The position numbers were made by a program, and so were the translations under genes. This document shows positions 26,648 to 35,529 of a stretch of 64,000 nt of DNA, piece after piece. Positions within the stretch are counted from its first letter, which is position 1. The number at the start of each line of letters is the position of its first letter. This stretch comes from Kiloniellaceae bacterium. GTDB taxonomy: Bacteria; Pseudomonadota; Alphaproteobacteria; Kiloniellales; J153. The stretch lies in the NCBI GenBank assembly GCA_021776175.1, contig JAJFGJ010000030.1, positions 1 through 64,000 on the forward strand, given 5' to 3'. The notes beneath the pieces are model-generated. The model had not been told where the DNA came from and did no database searches. It was given only the letters and a program-made list of their open reading frames with translations.

Positions 26648-29092
26648 ATGGCGAAACTTCCCGAGCGCGCGCAGATCGTCGTCTTAGGCGGCGGCATTGT
26701 CGGTTGCTCGACCGCCTTTCATCTGGCGCGCGATCACAAGGCCGATGTGGTCCTGCTGGAAAGCGGCCGGCTGACCAACGGTTCGACCTGGCACGCCGCC
26801 GGACTGGTCGGGCAACTGCGCACCTCCGCCAGCATCACCCAGGTCTTGAAATACTCCGTCGATCTTTACACCAGGCTGGAGGAGGAAACCGGCCTCGCCA
26901 CCGGATGGAAACAGAACGGCGGCCTGCGCCTCGCCTGCAACCAGGAACGCTGGACCGAAATAAAACGCCAGGCGACCACGGCGCGCAGCTTTGGCCTGGA
27001 AATGAACCTGCTCACGCCGAGCGAAGCCAAAAAACTTTGGCCCATGATGGCCACGGACGATCTGGTCGGCGCCGCCTTCCTGCCCAGCGACGGCCAGGCC
27101 TCGCCCTCCGACATCACGCAATCCCTGGCCAAGGGCGCGCGCATGAACGGGGCGCGCATACACGAGAACACCGCCGTCACCGGCTTTATTATCGAAGGCG
27201 GCCGCATCGCCGGGGTGCGCACGTCCCAAGGCGACATCGCCTGCGAGAAGGCGGTCATCTGCTGCGGCATGTGGTCGTCCCAGATCGCGGCCCTGGCCGG
27301 GGTGAGCGTGCCGCTGCAAGCGGTCCAGCACCAATTCATGATTACCGAGCCGGTCGAGGGCGTGACGCCGGACATGCCGACCCTGCGCGACCCCGACCGC
27401 CTGATCTACTTCAAGGAAGAAGTCGGCGGCCTGGTCATGGGCGGTTACGAGCAAAACCCGATTCCCTGGGCGCCGGACCCTATCCCCAGCGATTTTTCAT
27501 TCCAGTTGCTGGATTCCGATTGGGATCATTTCGAACCCTTGATGGAGCAAGCCTTGGCGCGGGTGCCGGCGCTGGAGTCCGCCGGGATCAAGCAACTTCT
27601 GAACGGCCCGGAAAGCTTCACCCCCGACGGCAACTACATCATGGGCGAGGCGCCGGAGGTCAGGGGCCTTTTCGTCGGCTGCGGCTTCAATGCCTTCGGC
27701 ATCGCGGCGGGTGGCGGCGCCGGCTGGTCCCTGGCGGAATGGATTATCCACGAGGAGCAACCGCTCGACCTCTGGAGCGTCGATATCCGCCGCTTCGCCA
27801 AGATGCACCGGGACCGGTCCTGGGTCCGCGAACGCACGCTCGAAGCCTATGGCAAGCATTACACGGTCGCCTTCCCGCACGAGGAATACGAAAGCGGCCG
27901 GCCGCTCATTGTCTCGCCGCTTTACGAACGCCTCAAGGCACGGCGCGCCTGCTTTGGGTCTAAGCTTGGGTGGGAGCGCCCCAACTGGTTCGCGCCCCAA
28001 GGCGTGGAACCGGCCGATGAGTATTCCATGGGCCGGCAAAACTGGTTCGCCCATGTGGCGGAGGAACACCGCGCCTGCCGGGAGCGGGTGGCGATCTTCG
28101 ATCAATCCTCCTTCGCCAAGTTCGAGCTCCATGGCCCCGATGCCGAGGCCGCCTTGTCCTGGATCTGCGCCAACAACGTCGCCGTTCCGCCGGGGCGCGT
28201 GGTTTACACCCAGATGCTCAACACCCGAGGCGGCATCGAGTGCGACCTGACCGTGGTGCGCCTGGCGGCCGAGCGCTATTACATCGTCACCGGCACCGGC
28301 TTCCGCACCCATGATTCGGCTTGGATAAAGGACCACATCGGCGCCGATATGCAGGCGGAACTGATCGACGTGACCCAGGACTTCGGCACCCTGTCCCTGT
28401 TCGGCCCGCGCGCGCGCGAAGTCTTGGCGAAAGTCACGGACGCCGATCTTTCCCACGACGCCTTCCCCTTCGCCCAAATGCGCGAAATCGATTTGGCCGG
28501 GCATAAGGTGCGGGCCATGCGCCTCACCTACGTCGGGGAATTGGGCTGGGAGATGCACATGCCCATCGCGGCCCTGGGCCCGGCCTTCGACGCGGTCATG
28601 GCGGCGGGCGAGCCCTTCGGCATCGCGCCCGCCGGATACCGCGCCATAGAATCCCTGCGCCTCGAGAAAGGCTACCGGGCCTGGGGTTCCGATATCACCC
28701 CCAACGATTCGCCCATCGAGGCCGGGCTGGGCTGGGCGGTGAAACTGAAATCCGACCGCCCCTTCCTGGGCCGGGCGGCGGCGGAGAAAGCCGCCAACAC
28801 GCGGCCAGGCAAAATGCTCGCCTGCTTCACCCTGGAAGATCCGGCGATCGTGCTGGTCGGGCGCGAGACCATCCTGCGCGACGGCGCCCCGGCCGGTTAC
28901 CTGACCAGCGCCGGGTTCGGGCACACCATCGCCAAGCCCATCGGTTACGGCTATGTCCGTAACGCGGACGGCGTCACCAAGGATTACCTGCGCGCGGGAA
29001 CCTACGAGCTTGTCGTGGCCAGCGAAAAGGTGCCGGCCCAGCTTCACCTGGGACCGCTCTACGATCCGGAAATGAAAAAGATCAAAAGCTAA
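26648..29092 (+). CDS. FAD-dependent dimethylglycine/sarcosine dehydrogenase-GcvT fusion (first)
   Basis: The 814-residue protein has an N-terminal DAO/FAD domain (IVVLGGGIVGCSTAFHLARD). His49 in GSTWHAAGLVGQL is the residue that carries covalent FAD in DMGDH/SARDH relatives. From about residue 430 an aminomethyltransferase (GCV_T) domain follows (SSFAKFELHGPDAEAALSW, FGPRAREVLAK), ending with a GCV_T-C barrel (SAGFGHTIAKPIGYGYV). The oxidase half demethylates an N-methyl amine and the GcvT half passes formaldehyde to tetrahydrofolate. Confidence 0.9.
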   Translation: MAKLPERAQIVVLGGGIVGCSTAFHLARDHKADVVLLESGRLTNGSTWHAAGLVGQLRTSASITQVLKYSVDLYTRLEEETGLATGWKQNGGLRLACNQERWTEIKRQATTARSFGLEMNLLTPSEAKKLWPMMATDDLVGAAFLPSDGQASPSDITQSLAKGARMNGARIHENTAVTGFIIEGGRIAGVRTSQGDIACEKAVICCGMWSSQIAALAGVSVPLQAVQHQFMITEPVEGVTPDMPTLRDPDRLIYFKEEVGGLVMGGYEQNPIPWAPDPIPSDFSFQLLDSDWDHFEPLMEQALARVPALESAGIKQLLNGPESFTPDGNYIMGEAPEVRGLFVGCGFNAFGIAAGGGAGWSLAEWIIHEEQPLDLWSVDIRRFAKMHRDRSWVRERTLEAYGKHYTVAFPHEEYESGRPLIVSPLYERLKARRACFGSKLGWERPNWFAPQGVEPADEYSMGRQNWFAHVAEEHRACRERVAIFDQSSFAKFELHGPDAEAALSWICANNVAVPPGRVVYTQMLNTRGGIECDLTVVRLAAERYYIVTGTGFRTHDSAWIKDHIGADMQAELIDVTQDFGTLSLFGPRAREVLAKVTDADLSHDAFPFAQMREIDLAGHKVRAMRLTYVGELGWEMHMPIAALGPAFDAVMAAGEPFGIAPAGYRAIESLRLEKGYRAWGSDITPNDSPIEAGLGWAVKLKSDRPFLGRAAAEKAANTRPGKMLACFTLEDPAIVLVGRETILRDGAPAGYLTSAGFGHTIAKPIGYGYVRNADGVTKDYLRAGTYELVVASEKVPAQLHLGPLYDPEMKKIKS

Positions 29093-29110
29093 GACGAAGG
29101 AGCCCCCGCC

Positions 29111-31534
29111 ATGTCCTTCAAGGCCGACCGCCATGCCAGGATCGTCATTATCGGTGGCGGCGTCCTTGGCTGCTCCCTCGCTTATCACCTGGCGCGCGCC
29201 GGGGAAGCGGACGTACTGCTGCTGGAAAAATCCCAGATCACCAACGGCTGTACCTGGCACGCGGCGGGACTTGTCGGGCAGCTGCGCGGCAAGCGCAACC
29301 TGACCCGCTTGATGCAGGATTCGGTCGCGGTCTTGGACCGTCTGGAAGCCGAGACCGGACAGGCCATCGATTGGCGTAAGGTCGGCTCCCTGCGTCTCGC
29401 GTCCTCCCCCGCGCGCTGGAGCGAAATCCGCCGCGCCATGACTCAGGCGCGCGGTTTCGGCTTCGAATGCCACAGCTTGAGCCCGGCGGAGGCGAAGGAG
29501 AAATTCCCCTACATCGATTTGGAAGGCGTGGTCGGGGCCGCCTTCATACCCTCCGACGGTTATGTCGATCCCTATGCCCTGACCCAGGCCTTCGCCAAGG
29601 GCGCCCGCGCCAAGGGGGCGCGGATCGAGGAAGGCGTGTGCGTGCGCGAGATCGTGCGCGAAGGACGGCGCGCGGTTGGGGTCGTGACCGAGGGCGGTAC
29701 CGTCGGCTGCGACATTCTGGTCAACTGCGCCGGTCTATGGGCCAAGCGCATCGGCGAGATGGCGGGGGTTCCCCTGGCCGCCGGGGTGGTCGAGCATCAG
29801 TATTTCGTCACCGAGAAAACTCTCGACTTCGCGCCCGACCTGCCGACCCTGCGCGACCCGGATAAGAACTTCTACCTGAAGCCCGATGTCGGCGCCTTCG
29901 CCATCGGCGGCTGGGAAGACGGCTCGAAAGGGTGCTGGCGTGGGCGGCCGCCGTTCGAATTCGGGCGGGAGCTTTTCGAATCTAACATGGACCGCTTGGA
30001 GCGCTTCGCCCTGCCCTGCGCCGAGCGCCTGCCGATCCTGGACGAGACCGGCATACAGACCATTATCAACGGCCCGATTCCGGTTTCCGCCGACGGCGAA
30101 CCCATCATGGGATTGGCGCCGGAGCTGGATAACTTCTATGTCGCCTGCGGCTTCACCGCCGGCATCGCCGCCGCCGGCGGGGCCGGTCACGCCATGTCCA
30201 ACTGGATTCTGCACGGCGATCCGGGCATGGATCTCTGGCCCTTCGATGTCCGCCGCTTCGGCGCTCCGCAAGCCAACGGGCGCTATCTGGAAGCCCGCGC
30301 CATCGAAGCCTATGCCGCCTATTACAAAATCCATTGGCCGGGCGAGGAAACCCAGGCCGGGCGCGGCCTGCGGCGCAGCCCCCTGTACGAGCCCTTGAAA
30401 CAACGCGGCGCGGTGTACGGCGCCAAGTCCGGGTGGGAGCGGCCCAACTGCTTCGCCACGAACGGGCAGCAGGATATCGAGCGGCCCAGTTTCGAGGACA
30501 AGCCCGGCTGGTTCCATGCGGTCGGCGCCGAGGCCCGTGCCATTCGCGAGCGCGTGGCCCTGATCGACCAAAGCTCCTTCGCCAAGTTCGAGATTACCGG
30601 AGCGGGAGCGGGCAAGTTCCTGCAAGGCTTGGCCGCCAACGACCTCTCCGGCCCGCCGGGGCGCTGCGTCTATACCCAGCTTTGCAACGAGAGCGGCGGG
30701 ATCGAGGCCGACCTGACGATCATGAAGCTGGCCGAGGATCGTTATTACGTGGTCACCGGTTCGGGCTTCGGCGTGCGCGACGGACATTGGATCCGCGCCC
30801 ACATGCCTGGCAACGGCTCGGTCCACATGCGCGACGCGACGGCCGAGCGCGCGGTCATCAACGTCTGCGGTCCGCGCGCGCGCGAGGTGTTGCAAGCGGT
30901 CACGGACCAGGATGTATCCAATGCCGCCCTGCCGTTCCTTTCCGTCGCCGAGATCGAAATCGGTCACGCCAACGTGCGCGCCGCGCGCGTCGGCTATGTG
31001 GGGGAACTGGGCTGGGAACTCTACATCCCGGTCGAGAATGCCGCCCACGTCTACGAGACCTTGATCGAGGCGGGCCGGGACTTCGGCATCGCCGATGCGG
31101 GATACCGCGCCATAGAATCCTGCCGCCTGGAAAAAGGCTATCTCTACTGGTCCGCCGATATCAGCCCCGACTACTCGCCCTACGAGGCGGGCCTTGGGTT
31201 CTGCGTCGCCCTCGGCAAGGGCGATTTTCTCGGCCGCGAGGCCCTGGCGGCGATCGAGGAGAAGGGCGTCGAGCGCAAGCTGTGTTCTTTCGCGGTCGAG
31301 GGCTTCGCGCCGTTTCATGGCGGCGAGGCGATCCTGAAAGACGGCGAGGTCGTCGGGCAAACCACCAGCGCGGGCTTCGGCCACACCTTGGGACAATCCA
31401 TCGCCTTCGGCTACCTGCCGCGCGGCCTGGCCGGAGAAACGGATTTCGAGATCGAAGCCCTGGGCACGTCCTACCCGGCCACGCGCGGCCCGCGCTGTCA
31501 CTACGATCCAAGCAACGCGCGCCTTAAGGCATAG
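29111..31534 (+). CDS. FAD-dependent dimethylglycine/sarcosine dehydrogenase-GcvT fusion (second)
   Basis: The 807-residue paralogue of the preceding gene starts 18 bp after it with AAGGAG upstream. Order is the same: IVIIGGGVLGCSLAYHLARA, His50 in GCTWHAAGLVGQL, then GcvT from about residue 430 (SSFAKFEITGAGAGKFLQGL) and SAGFGHTLGQSIAFGYL at the end. Two adjacent paralogues fit successive demethylations (dimethylglycine to sarcosine to glycine), though which enzyme does which cannot be read from sequence. The betaine-demethylating first step is not in this window. Confidence 0.9.
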   Translation: MSFKADRHARIVIIGGGVLGCSLAYHLARAGEADVLLLEKSQITNGCTWHAAGLVGQLRGKRNLTRLMQDSVAVLDRLEAETGQAIDWRKVGSLRLASSPARWSEIRRAMTQARGFGFECHSLSPAEAKEKFPYIDLEGVVGAAFIPSDGYVDPYALTQAFAKGARAKGARIEEGVCVREIVREGRRAVGVVTEGGTVGCDILVNCAGLWAKRIGEMAGVPLAAGVVEHQYFVTEKTLDFAPDLPTLRDPDKNFYLKPDVGAFAIGGWEDGSKGCWRGRPPFEFGRELFESNMDRLERFALPCAERLPILDETGIQTIINGPIPVSADGEPIMGLAPELDNFYVACGFTAGIAAAGGAGHAMSNWILHGDPGMDLWPFDVRRFGAPQANGRYLEARAIEAYAAYYKIHWPGEETQAGRGLRRSPLYEPLKQRGAVYGAKSGWERPNCFATNGQQDIERPSFEDKPGWFHAVGAEARAIRERVALIDQSSFAKFEITGAGAGKFLQGLAANDLSGPPGRCVYTQLCNESGGIEADLTIMKLAEDRYYVVTGSGFGVRDGHWIRAHMPGNGSVHMRDATAERAVINVCGPRAREVLQAVTDQDVSNAALPFLSVAEIEIGHANVRAARVGYVGELGWELYIPVENAAHVYETLIEAGRDFGIADAGYRAIESCRLEKGYLYWSADISPDYSPYEAGLGFCVALGKGDFLGREALAAIEEKGVERKLCSFAVEGFAPFHGGEAILKDGEVVGQTTSAGFGHTLGQSIAFGYLPRGLAGETDFEIEALGTSYPATRGPRCHYDPSNARLKA

Positions 31535-31545
31535 GAGGAACAACC

Positions 31546-32478
31546 ATGACCGATGAAACTATTGCCCAGGCGCGCGCGGCCATGGCTACGCTGCCGCTAT
31601 TCAAAAACCTGGACCCGGCGCGCGTCGCGGTGACGCGGCTTGGCGGCCTGACCAATCTAGTGTTCCGCATTGACGATAACGGCGAGAGCTTTTGCCTGCG
31701 GCTTCCCGGCCAGGGCACGGAAGAATACATCGACCGCGAGGTCGAGGCCCACAACGCGCGCGCCGCCGCCGCCGTGGGGGTCAGCGCCGAGGTCCTCCAC
31801 GCCGACGCCGCCAGCGGCGTCATGGTCACGCGCTTTCTGGACGGCGCCGAAACCATGTCGCCCGAGACCTTCCGCGCCAAGGCGGGAGCGGCGGCGCGCG
31901 CGGCCCAGGCTTTCCACAAGTTGCACACCGGCGGGCAAAGTTTCGAATTCCGGTTCGAGTTATTCGCCATGATCGACGACTACCTGAAAATTCTAGCCAC
32001 CAAGAGCGTCGATTTCCCGCCCGGCTATCACGATGTCCTGAAGGAAGCCGAGGCGGTGCGCGAAGCCTTGACCGCGCGGCCGGGCATCTTGGCGCCCTGT
32101 CATTGCGATCCCTTGTGCGAGAACTTCCTGGATACGGGCACGCGCATGTGGATCGTCGACTGGGAATATTCCGGCATGAACGATCCCATGTGGGACCTGG
32201 GCGACCTGTCGGTCGAGGCCGGGTTCGAGGCGGCCCACGACGAGGCCATGATGAACGCCTACTTCCCCGGCGGCGCGGGCGAGGCCGACTGGGGCCGCAT
32301 GGTCATCTATAAGGCCATGTGCGATCTGCTGTGGACCCTCTGGGGCTTGATCCAGCACGCCAACGACAATCCGGCGGAAGATTTCTGGGCCTACGCCACC
32401 GGCCGCTTCGCCCGCTGCAAAACCCTCATGGCCACCCCGGCCTTCGCCGGCCATTTGCAAGCGGTGCGCCGGGGATAG
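31546..32478 (+). CDS. choline kinase-like phosphotransferase (second)
   Basis: The 310-residue protein follows AGGAGG. It has RLGGLTNLVFRIDDNGESFC for ATP, catalytic APCHCDPLCENFLDTG and metal-binding IVDWEYSGMNDPMWDLGDLS. This is closer to the choline/ethanolamine kinase type than the first copy (which has GHNDLLAANF). It is the last gene of the operon. Directly after its stop lies an RHS fragment, so the RHS array begins at the operon end. Confidence 0.85.
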   Translation: MTDETIAQARAAMATLPLFKNLDPARVAVTRLGGLTNLVFRIDDNGESFCLRLPGQGTEEYIDREVEAHNARAAAAVGVSAEVLHADAASGVMVTRFLDGAETMSPETFRAKAGAAARAAQAFHKLHTGGQSFEFRFELFAMIDDYLKILATKSVDFPPGYHDVLKEAEAVREALTARPGILAPCHCDPLCENFLDTGTRMWIVDWEYSGMNDPMWDLGDLSVEAGFEAAHDEAMMNAYFPGGAGEADWGRMVIYKAMCDLLWTLWGLIQHANDNPAEDFWAYATGRFARCKTLMATPAFAGHLQAVRRG

Positions 32479-32484
32479 CGGGCG

Positions 32485-32626
32485 AGGTTAGCGGCGCTGC
32501 CGGCGATGGAGACGGTCCCGCCGAAGGGTTTGGCGACCCGGTCCCAGGCCAGCGCCCCGGCCTGATCGGTCATCCTTTGCGGCGTGCCCAGGTGATCGGC
32601 GTGAACGTAGAGCTGCGAAAGGCTGA
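32485..32626 (-). pseudogene. RHS core fragment (module A)
   Basis: Minus-strand sequence reads YVHADHLGTPQRMTDQAGAL, then AWDRVAKPFGGTVSIAGSAA and breaks off into the kinase gene end. This is the conserved RHS repeat immediately before a toxin tip. The tip itself is missing. It is the most distal scar of the array. Confidence 0.8.
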
Positions 32627-32685
32627 AGCTGCCGCACCTCAGCGGTGAAGTTGGTAGCTAACCTAGTGTATTTATGGATTCAACT

Positions 32686-32964
32686 CTATCGACGGTGTTT
32701 GACGTGGATCAAAATTTCACCGACTGCATATGAAACTAACACTCCAAAAAACAATTGAACAATCACACCGATAAGCACAAGGGAATCGAAGTAACCAAGG
32801 TTAATCCTCGCATAAATCTGAAATACGAGGCACAGAACAGCAGCGACTGCTATTGACTTTAACAAGACCGCACGGCGCAAATGCGTGTTCCACATTACGG
32901 GTAGGGATATCATAGCGACACCTGCGAAGTATCCCCAAACAACAAAATTCTCGCTACCGTTCAT
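32686..32964 (-). CDS. small membrane protein, probable immunity to the PLA2-type RHS tip
   Basis: The 92-residue protein has three hydrophobic helices: NFVVWGYFAGVAMISLPVMW, AVLLKSIAVAAVLCLVF and SLVLIGVIVQLFFGVLVSYA. It ends ILIHVKHRR. Its start overlaps the end of the RHS-PLA2 gene by 11 bp, the usual toxin-immunity arrangement. A membrane location fits protection against a phospholipase. No family recognised. Confidence 0.6.
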   Translation of the reverse strand: MNGSENFVVWGYFAGVAMISLPVMWNTHLRRAVLLKSIAVAAVLCLVFQIYARINLGYFDSLVLIGVIVQLFFGVLVSYAVGEILIHVKHRR

Positions 32965-33480
32965 CGCATTGACCTACTTGGCAAGCCTGTTTCTGTGCTT
33001 GTATATATGCGCTCTGCCCGAAGCTTTTGGCGGATTTGTAATGAGTTCTTGCCACTACCCGACAAAATGAACCTATCGATGACTCGTACTTTCGGCATTG
33101 AGCCTCCATACAACTAACAAAATTACCGTCGCATTCAGTCTTTGAAATATTGCATGTCCCGTAGCACCTATCGTGTTGATCGCAGCAAGGCGAAAACGGA
33201 AAACCGAACGGGTTATCGGCAATGAAAGGTTCGTTGTAGCCGCTACCGCATGTTGCTAGGCCAAATCGGTCAGCGAATTTAGCCGGGTTCCCTTCAACAT
33301 ACCCATAGGTATTCAATCCACCATCCAAGCCGATTGGATCGGATTGCAGATATCGCCCGGTGCTCGGGTCGTAGTCGCGGAAATAGTTGTAGTGGAAGCC
33401 GGTTTCCGGGTCGTTAAGCTGGCCGGGGAAACGCTGCGGGTTGGTTGCCGCGCCGGTGAGGGAGACGGTCTCGCCGAAGG
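32954..33480 (-). pseudogene. RHS C-terminal tip with phospholipase A2-like toxin domain (module B), truncated by IS6
   Basis: The remaining segment holds the RHS end (TGFHYNYFRDYDPSTGRYLQ, then SDPIGL and GGLNTYGYVEGNP), then a tip with PCCDQHDRCYGTCNISKTEC. CCxxHDxCY is the catalytic His-Asp signature of secreted PLA2s, and surrounding Cys (FVSCMEAQC, GSFCR) would form the disulfides. Upstream the frame enters the antisense of the IS6 transposase, so the RHS delivery part is lost. The toxin is probably silent unless recombined into a full rhs gene. Confidence 0.85.
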
Positions 33481-34281
33481 GGTTTGTCAAATTAACTCTG
33501 GGGCGCGGGTGATTGGATGATAGATTTCTCCGATGCAGGAAATCTCGTATCGGCGCCACCGCTTTCACCCTGACATCATTAAGCAAGCCGTTTGGCTCTA
33601 CTTCCGCTTTACGATGAGTAATCGGGATGTCGATGATCTGTTGGCCGAGCGCGGCGTTGACGTCAGCTATGAAACGGTTCGCCTGTGGGTGCTGAAATTC
33701 GGACGCGCCTATGCTCATAAGATCAGAAAACGCCGTGGCTCCGCGCTCAACATCTGGCACCTGGACGAAGTCTTCGTGAATATCGGCTGCAAGCAGATGT
33801 ACTTGTGGCGGGCGGTTGATGGAGAGGGCGAGGTGCTGGACGTTCTGGTTCAGAAGCGCCGGAACAAGCGGGCCGCCTTGAATCTTATGCGGAAATTGCT
33901 GAGAAATCAGGGCGTGCGTCCGACACAGATCGTGACGGATAAACTGAAGTCTTACGGTGCGGCATTTCGGGAATTGCGTCTCACCCACCTTCACGATACC
34001 GGACATCGCTTGAACAATCGGGCTGAGAGTTCGCACGTTCCAATACGACGATGGGAACGAAAAATGCAGCATTTCAAATCACAAAGTCCAGCGCAAAGAT
34101 TCCTCTCCACTCACGGCCCTATCTACAATCTATTCAACGTCCACCGTCACCTCATCTCCCGTCGCACACTTCGAATTTTCCGCGACCTGGCGATGGCGGA
34201 ATGGCAAACCGTGACAGCGGCCATGTGAACCGCTCTGGCTCTGAGTTTCGGCTGGCCTTGCTCAAGTTAAGTTGACAAGCC
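33481..34281 (+). mobile_element. IS6-family insertion sequence, complete
   Basis: About 801 bp bounded by imperfect inverted repeats: left GGTTTGTCAAATTAACT (33481-), right GGCTTGTCAACTTAACT when inverted (ending 34281). It contains one intact transposase. The left end lies inside the RHS module B sequence. The right flank is not the continuation of RHS, and the flanking 8-mers differ. A deletion or replicon-fusion event next to the element is therefore likely. Confidence 0.85.
33533..34228 (+). CDS. IS6-family DDE transposase
   Basis: The 231-residue protein has a HTH region (FTMSNRDVDDLLAERGVDVS) and the complete catalytic triad: Asp78 (IWHLDEVFV), Asp136 (IVTDKLKSY) and Glu165 (NNRAESSHVPIRR). 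The C-terminal MQHFKSQSPAQRFLSTHGPI is family-typical. Length is normal, so it is probably active. The fragment at 553-786 is a diverged relative. Confidence 0.95.
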   Translation: MQEISYRRHRFHPDIIKQAVWLYFRFTMSNRDVDDLLAERGVDVSYETVRLWVLKFGRAYAHKIRKRRGSALNIWHLDEVFVNIGCKQMYLWRAVDGEGEVLDVLVQKRRNKRAALNLMRKLLRNQGVRPTQIVTDKLKSYGAAFRELRLTHLHDTGHRLNNRAESSHVPIRRWERKMQHFKSQSPAQRFLSTHGPIYNLFNVHRHLISRRTLRIFRDLAMAEWQTVTAAM

Positions 34282-34369
34282 CCGCCAGGGTATTTCTTCT
34301 CAGTACAACCAGAAACCTAATTAGTGCACTGTCACCGAAATCCGAAATCCCACCGAAATCCAAGTGACT

Positions 34370-34588
34370 CTAAGTGAGATCCACAAATCCCTCGCTCCAG
34401 TTTAACTCATTTAGAGGATACCTATCCACGCTAAAACCGTTCGGGGTTTCGCAAAAACCAGGTGCTGTTTTCATTTTCTCAACTGCGGCCCCTGCATTTT
34501 TCCTGTTAGAAAATATCCCGATAATCTTGACGTCCTCATCATCCTCGCCCTCGCTCCGGACATGCTGGACCAGAAAAACATCTGTCAT
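34370..34588 (-). CDS. probable immunity protein for RHS module C
   Basis: The 72-residue protein (MTDVFLVQHVRSEGEDDEDV then IGIFSNRKNAGAAVEKMK, ending WSEGFVDLT) belongs to a small acidic family often found beside RHS and other polymorphic toxins, as I recall. A GTG four codons earlier (34600) is an alternative start. It directly follows the toxin-tip gene at 34616 on the same strand. Confidence 0.65.
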   Translation of the reverse strand: MTDVFLVQHVRSEGEDDEDVKIIGIFSNRKNAGAAVEKMKTAPGFCETPNGFSVDRYPLNELNWSEGFVDLT

Positions 34589-34615
34589 GTCGCTATCCAC
34601 TTCGAGTATATCGGA

Positions 34616-35497
34616 TCACTTGAACGCCCTATCTCCCCATTTTTTGATCTTGCCGTGCTCACTTTTTGGCCCTTTCCTATAGTTTCCACGTCCGTATTTC
34701 CGATCTAAAAGACGATCTGCGAAATCTCGCCCCTTTTCACCAACAAGTGGTCGTTCTCCTCTGGCCCAACTGGGTACATCTTTGGCGCCCTCCTCCCCAG
34801 ATATGTTTGGCTTAGGTTCTTTTGTCGGTCGTGAGGATTGATCGCCGTTGCTATCATCAGAAGACTCATTTAGTAGCGGACGATCATACCAATCGCTTGG
34901 TAATGGGCAGACATTGCCAATCCAATTTAGGAATTGATCGATGTCCGGTACGCGGCACAAATCCGGACTAGTCAAGCATATGGCCGTGGCGACAATTGGA
35001 ACGCCATAGATTACCAAGGGTATAATCGCCGCGGCTAACTTGCCATCCGGATCGTAGTAGTTTACCGGGTTCCCACCCACATACCCATAGGTATTCAATC
35101 CGCCCGCTAACCCGAATGGATCGGATTGTAGATATCTGCCTATACTCGGGTCGTAGTCGCGGAAATAGTTGTAGTGGAAGCCGGTTTCCGGGTCGTTAAG
35201 CTGGCCGGGGAAGCGCTGCGGGTTGGTGGCGGCGCCGGTGAGGGAGACTGTCTCGCCGAAGGGTTTCTGCACCCGGTCCCAGGCCGGCGCCCCGGCCTGG
35301 TCGGACATCCTTTGCGACGCGCCCAAGTGATCGGCGTGGACGTAGAGCGGCGCCTCGGCATCATTTGAGACAAATCGTATCGCATCGGCGGCGACATTGT
35401 GCAAGATAGTCTTGCCGCCGGGCTCGGCTACAAAGCGCACCTCGCTGGCTATTTCATAGTCATTGGCGTCGTCGCTAAAGGCACTTATGATAAGCAC
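34616..35497 (-). CDS. orphan RHS C-terminal tip (module C), unknown toxin
   Basis: Frame of 293 residues. The RHS core starts around VAADAIRFVSNDAEAPLYVH and runs through GGLNTYGYVGGNPVNYYDPD. A linker with a hydrophobic stretch (PLVIYGVPIVATAICL) follows. The tip ends SWARGERPLVGEKGRDFADR, YGRGNYRKGP and KIKKWGDRAF, a C-terminal pattern I associate with many RHS/polymorphic toxins but cannot name. No delivery domain or convincing start is present; it is a displaced cassette. Confidence 0.75.
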   Translation of the reverse strand: MLIISAFSDDANDYEIASEVRFVAEPGGKTILHNVAADAIRFVSNDAEAPLYVHADHLGASQRMSDQAGAPAWDRVQKPFGETVSLTGAATNPQRFPGQLNDPETGFHYNYFRDYDPSIGRYLQSDPFGLAGGLNTYGYVGGNPVNYYDPDGKLAAAIIPLVIYGVPIVATAICLTSPDLCRVPDIDQFLNWIGNVCPLPSDWYDRPLLNESSDDSNGDQSSRPTKEPKPNISGEEGAKDVPSWARGERPLVGEKGRDFADRLLDRKYGRGNYRKGPKSEHGKIKKWGDRAFK

Positions 35498-35529
35498 CGC
35501 GATTGCTAGTGTTGGGCGGGTGTAAGCTA

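Noticed and set aside
27497-31543. 600-650-codon minus-strand frames antisense to the two FAD/GcvT genes.
   Set aside because: Composition is typical of antisense shadow (Gly/Arg/Ala/Gln-rich, no motif); the sense frames are full family members.
33481-34072. A fused protein joining antisense IS6 sequence to the RHS-PLA2 tip.
   Set aside because: The N-terminal part is the reverse complement of the transposase gene; the real RHS segment starts at the IS boundary.
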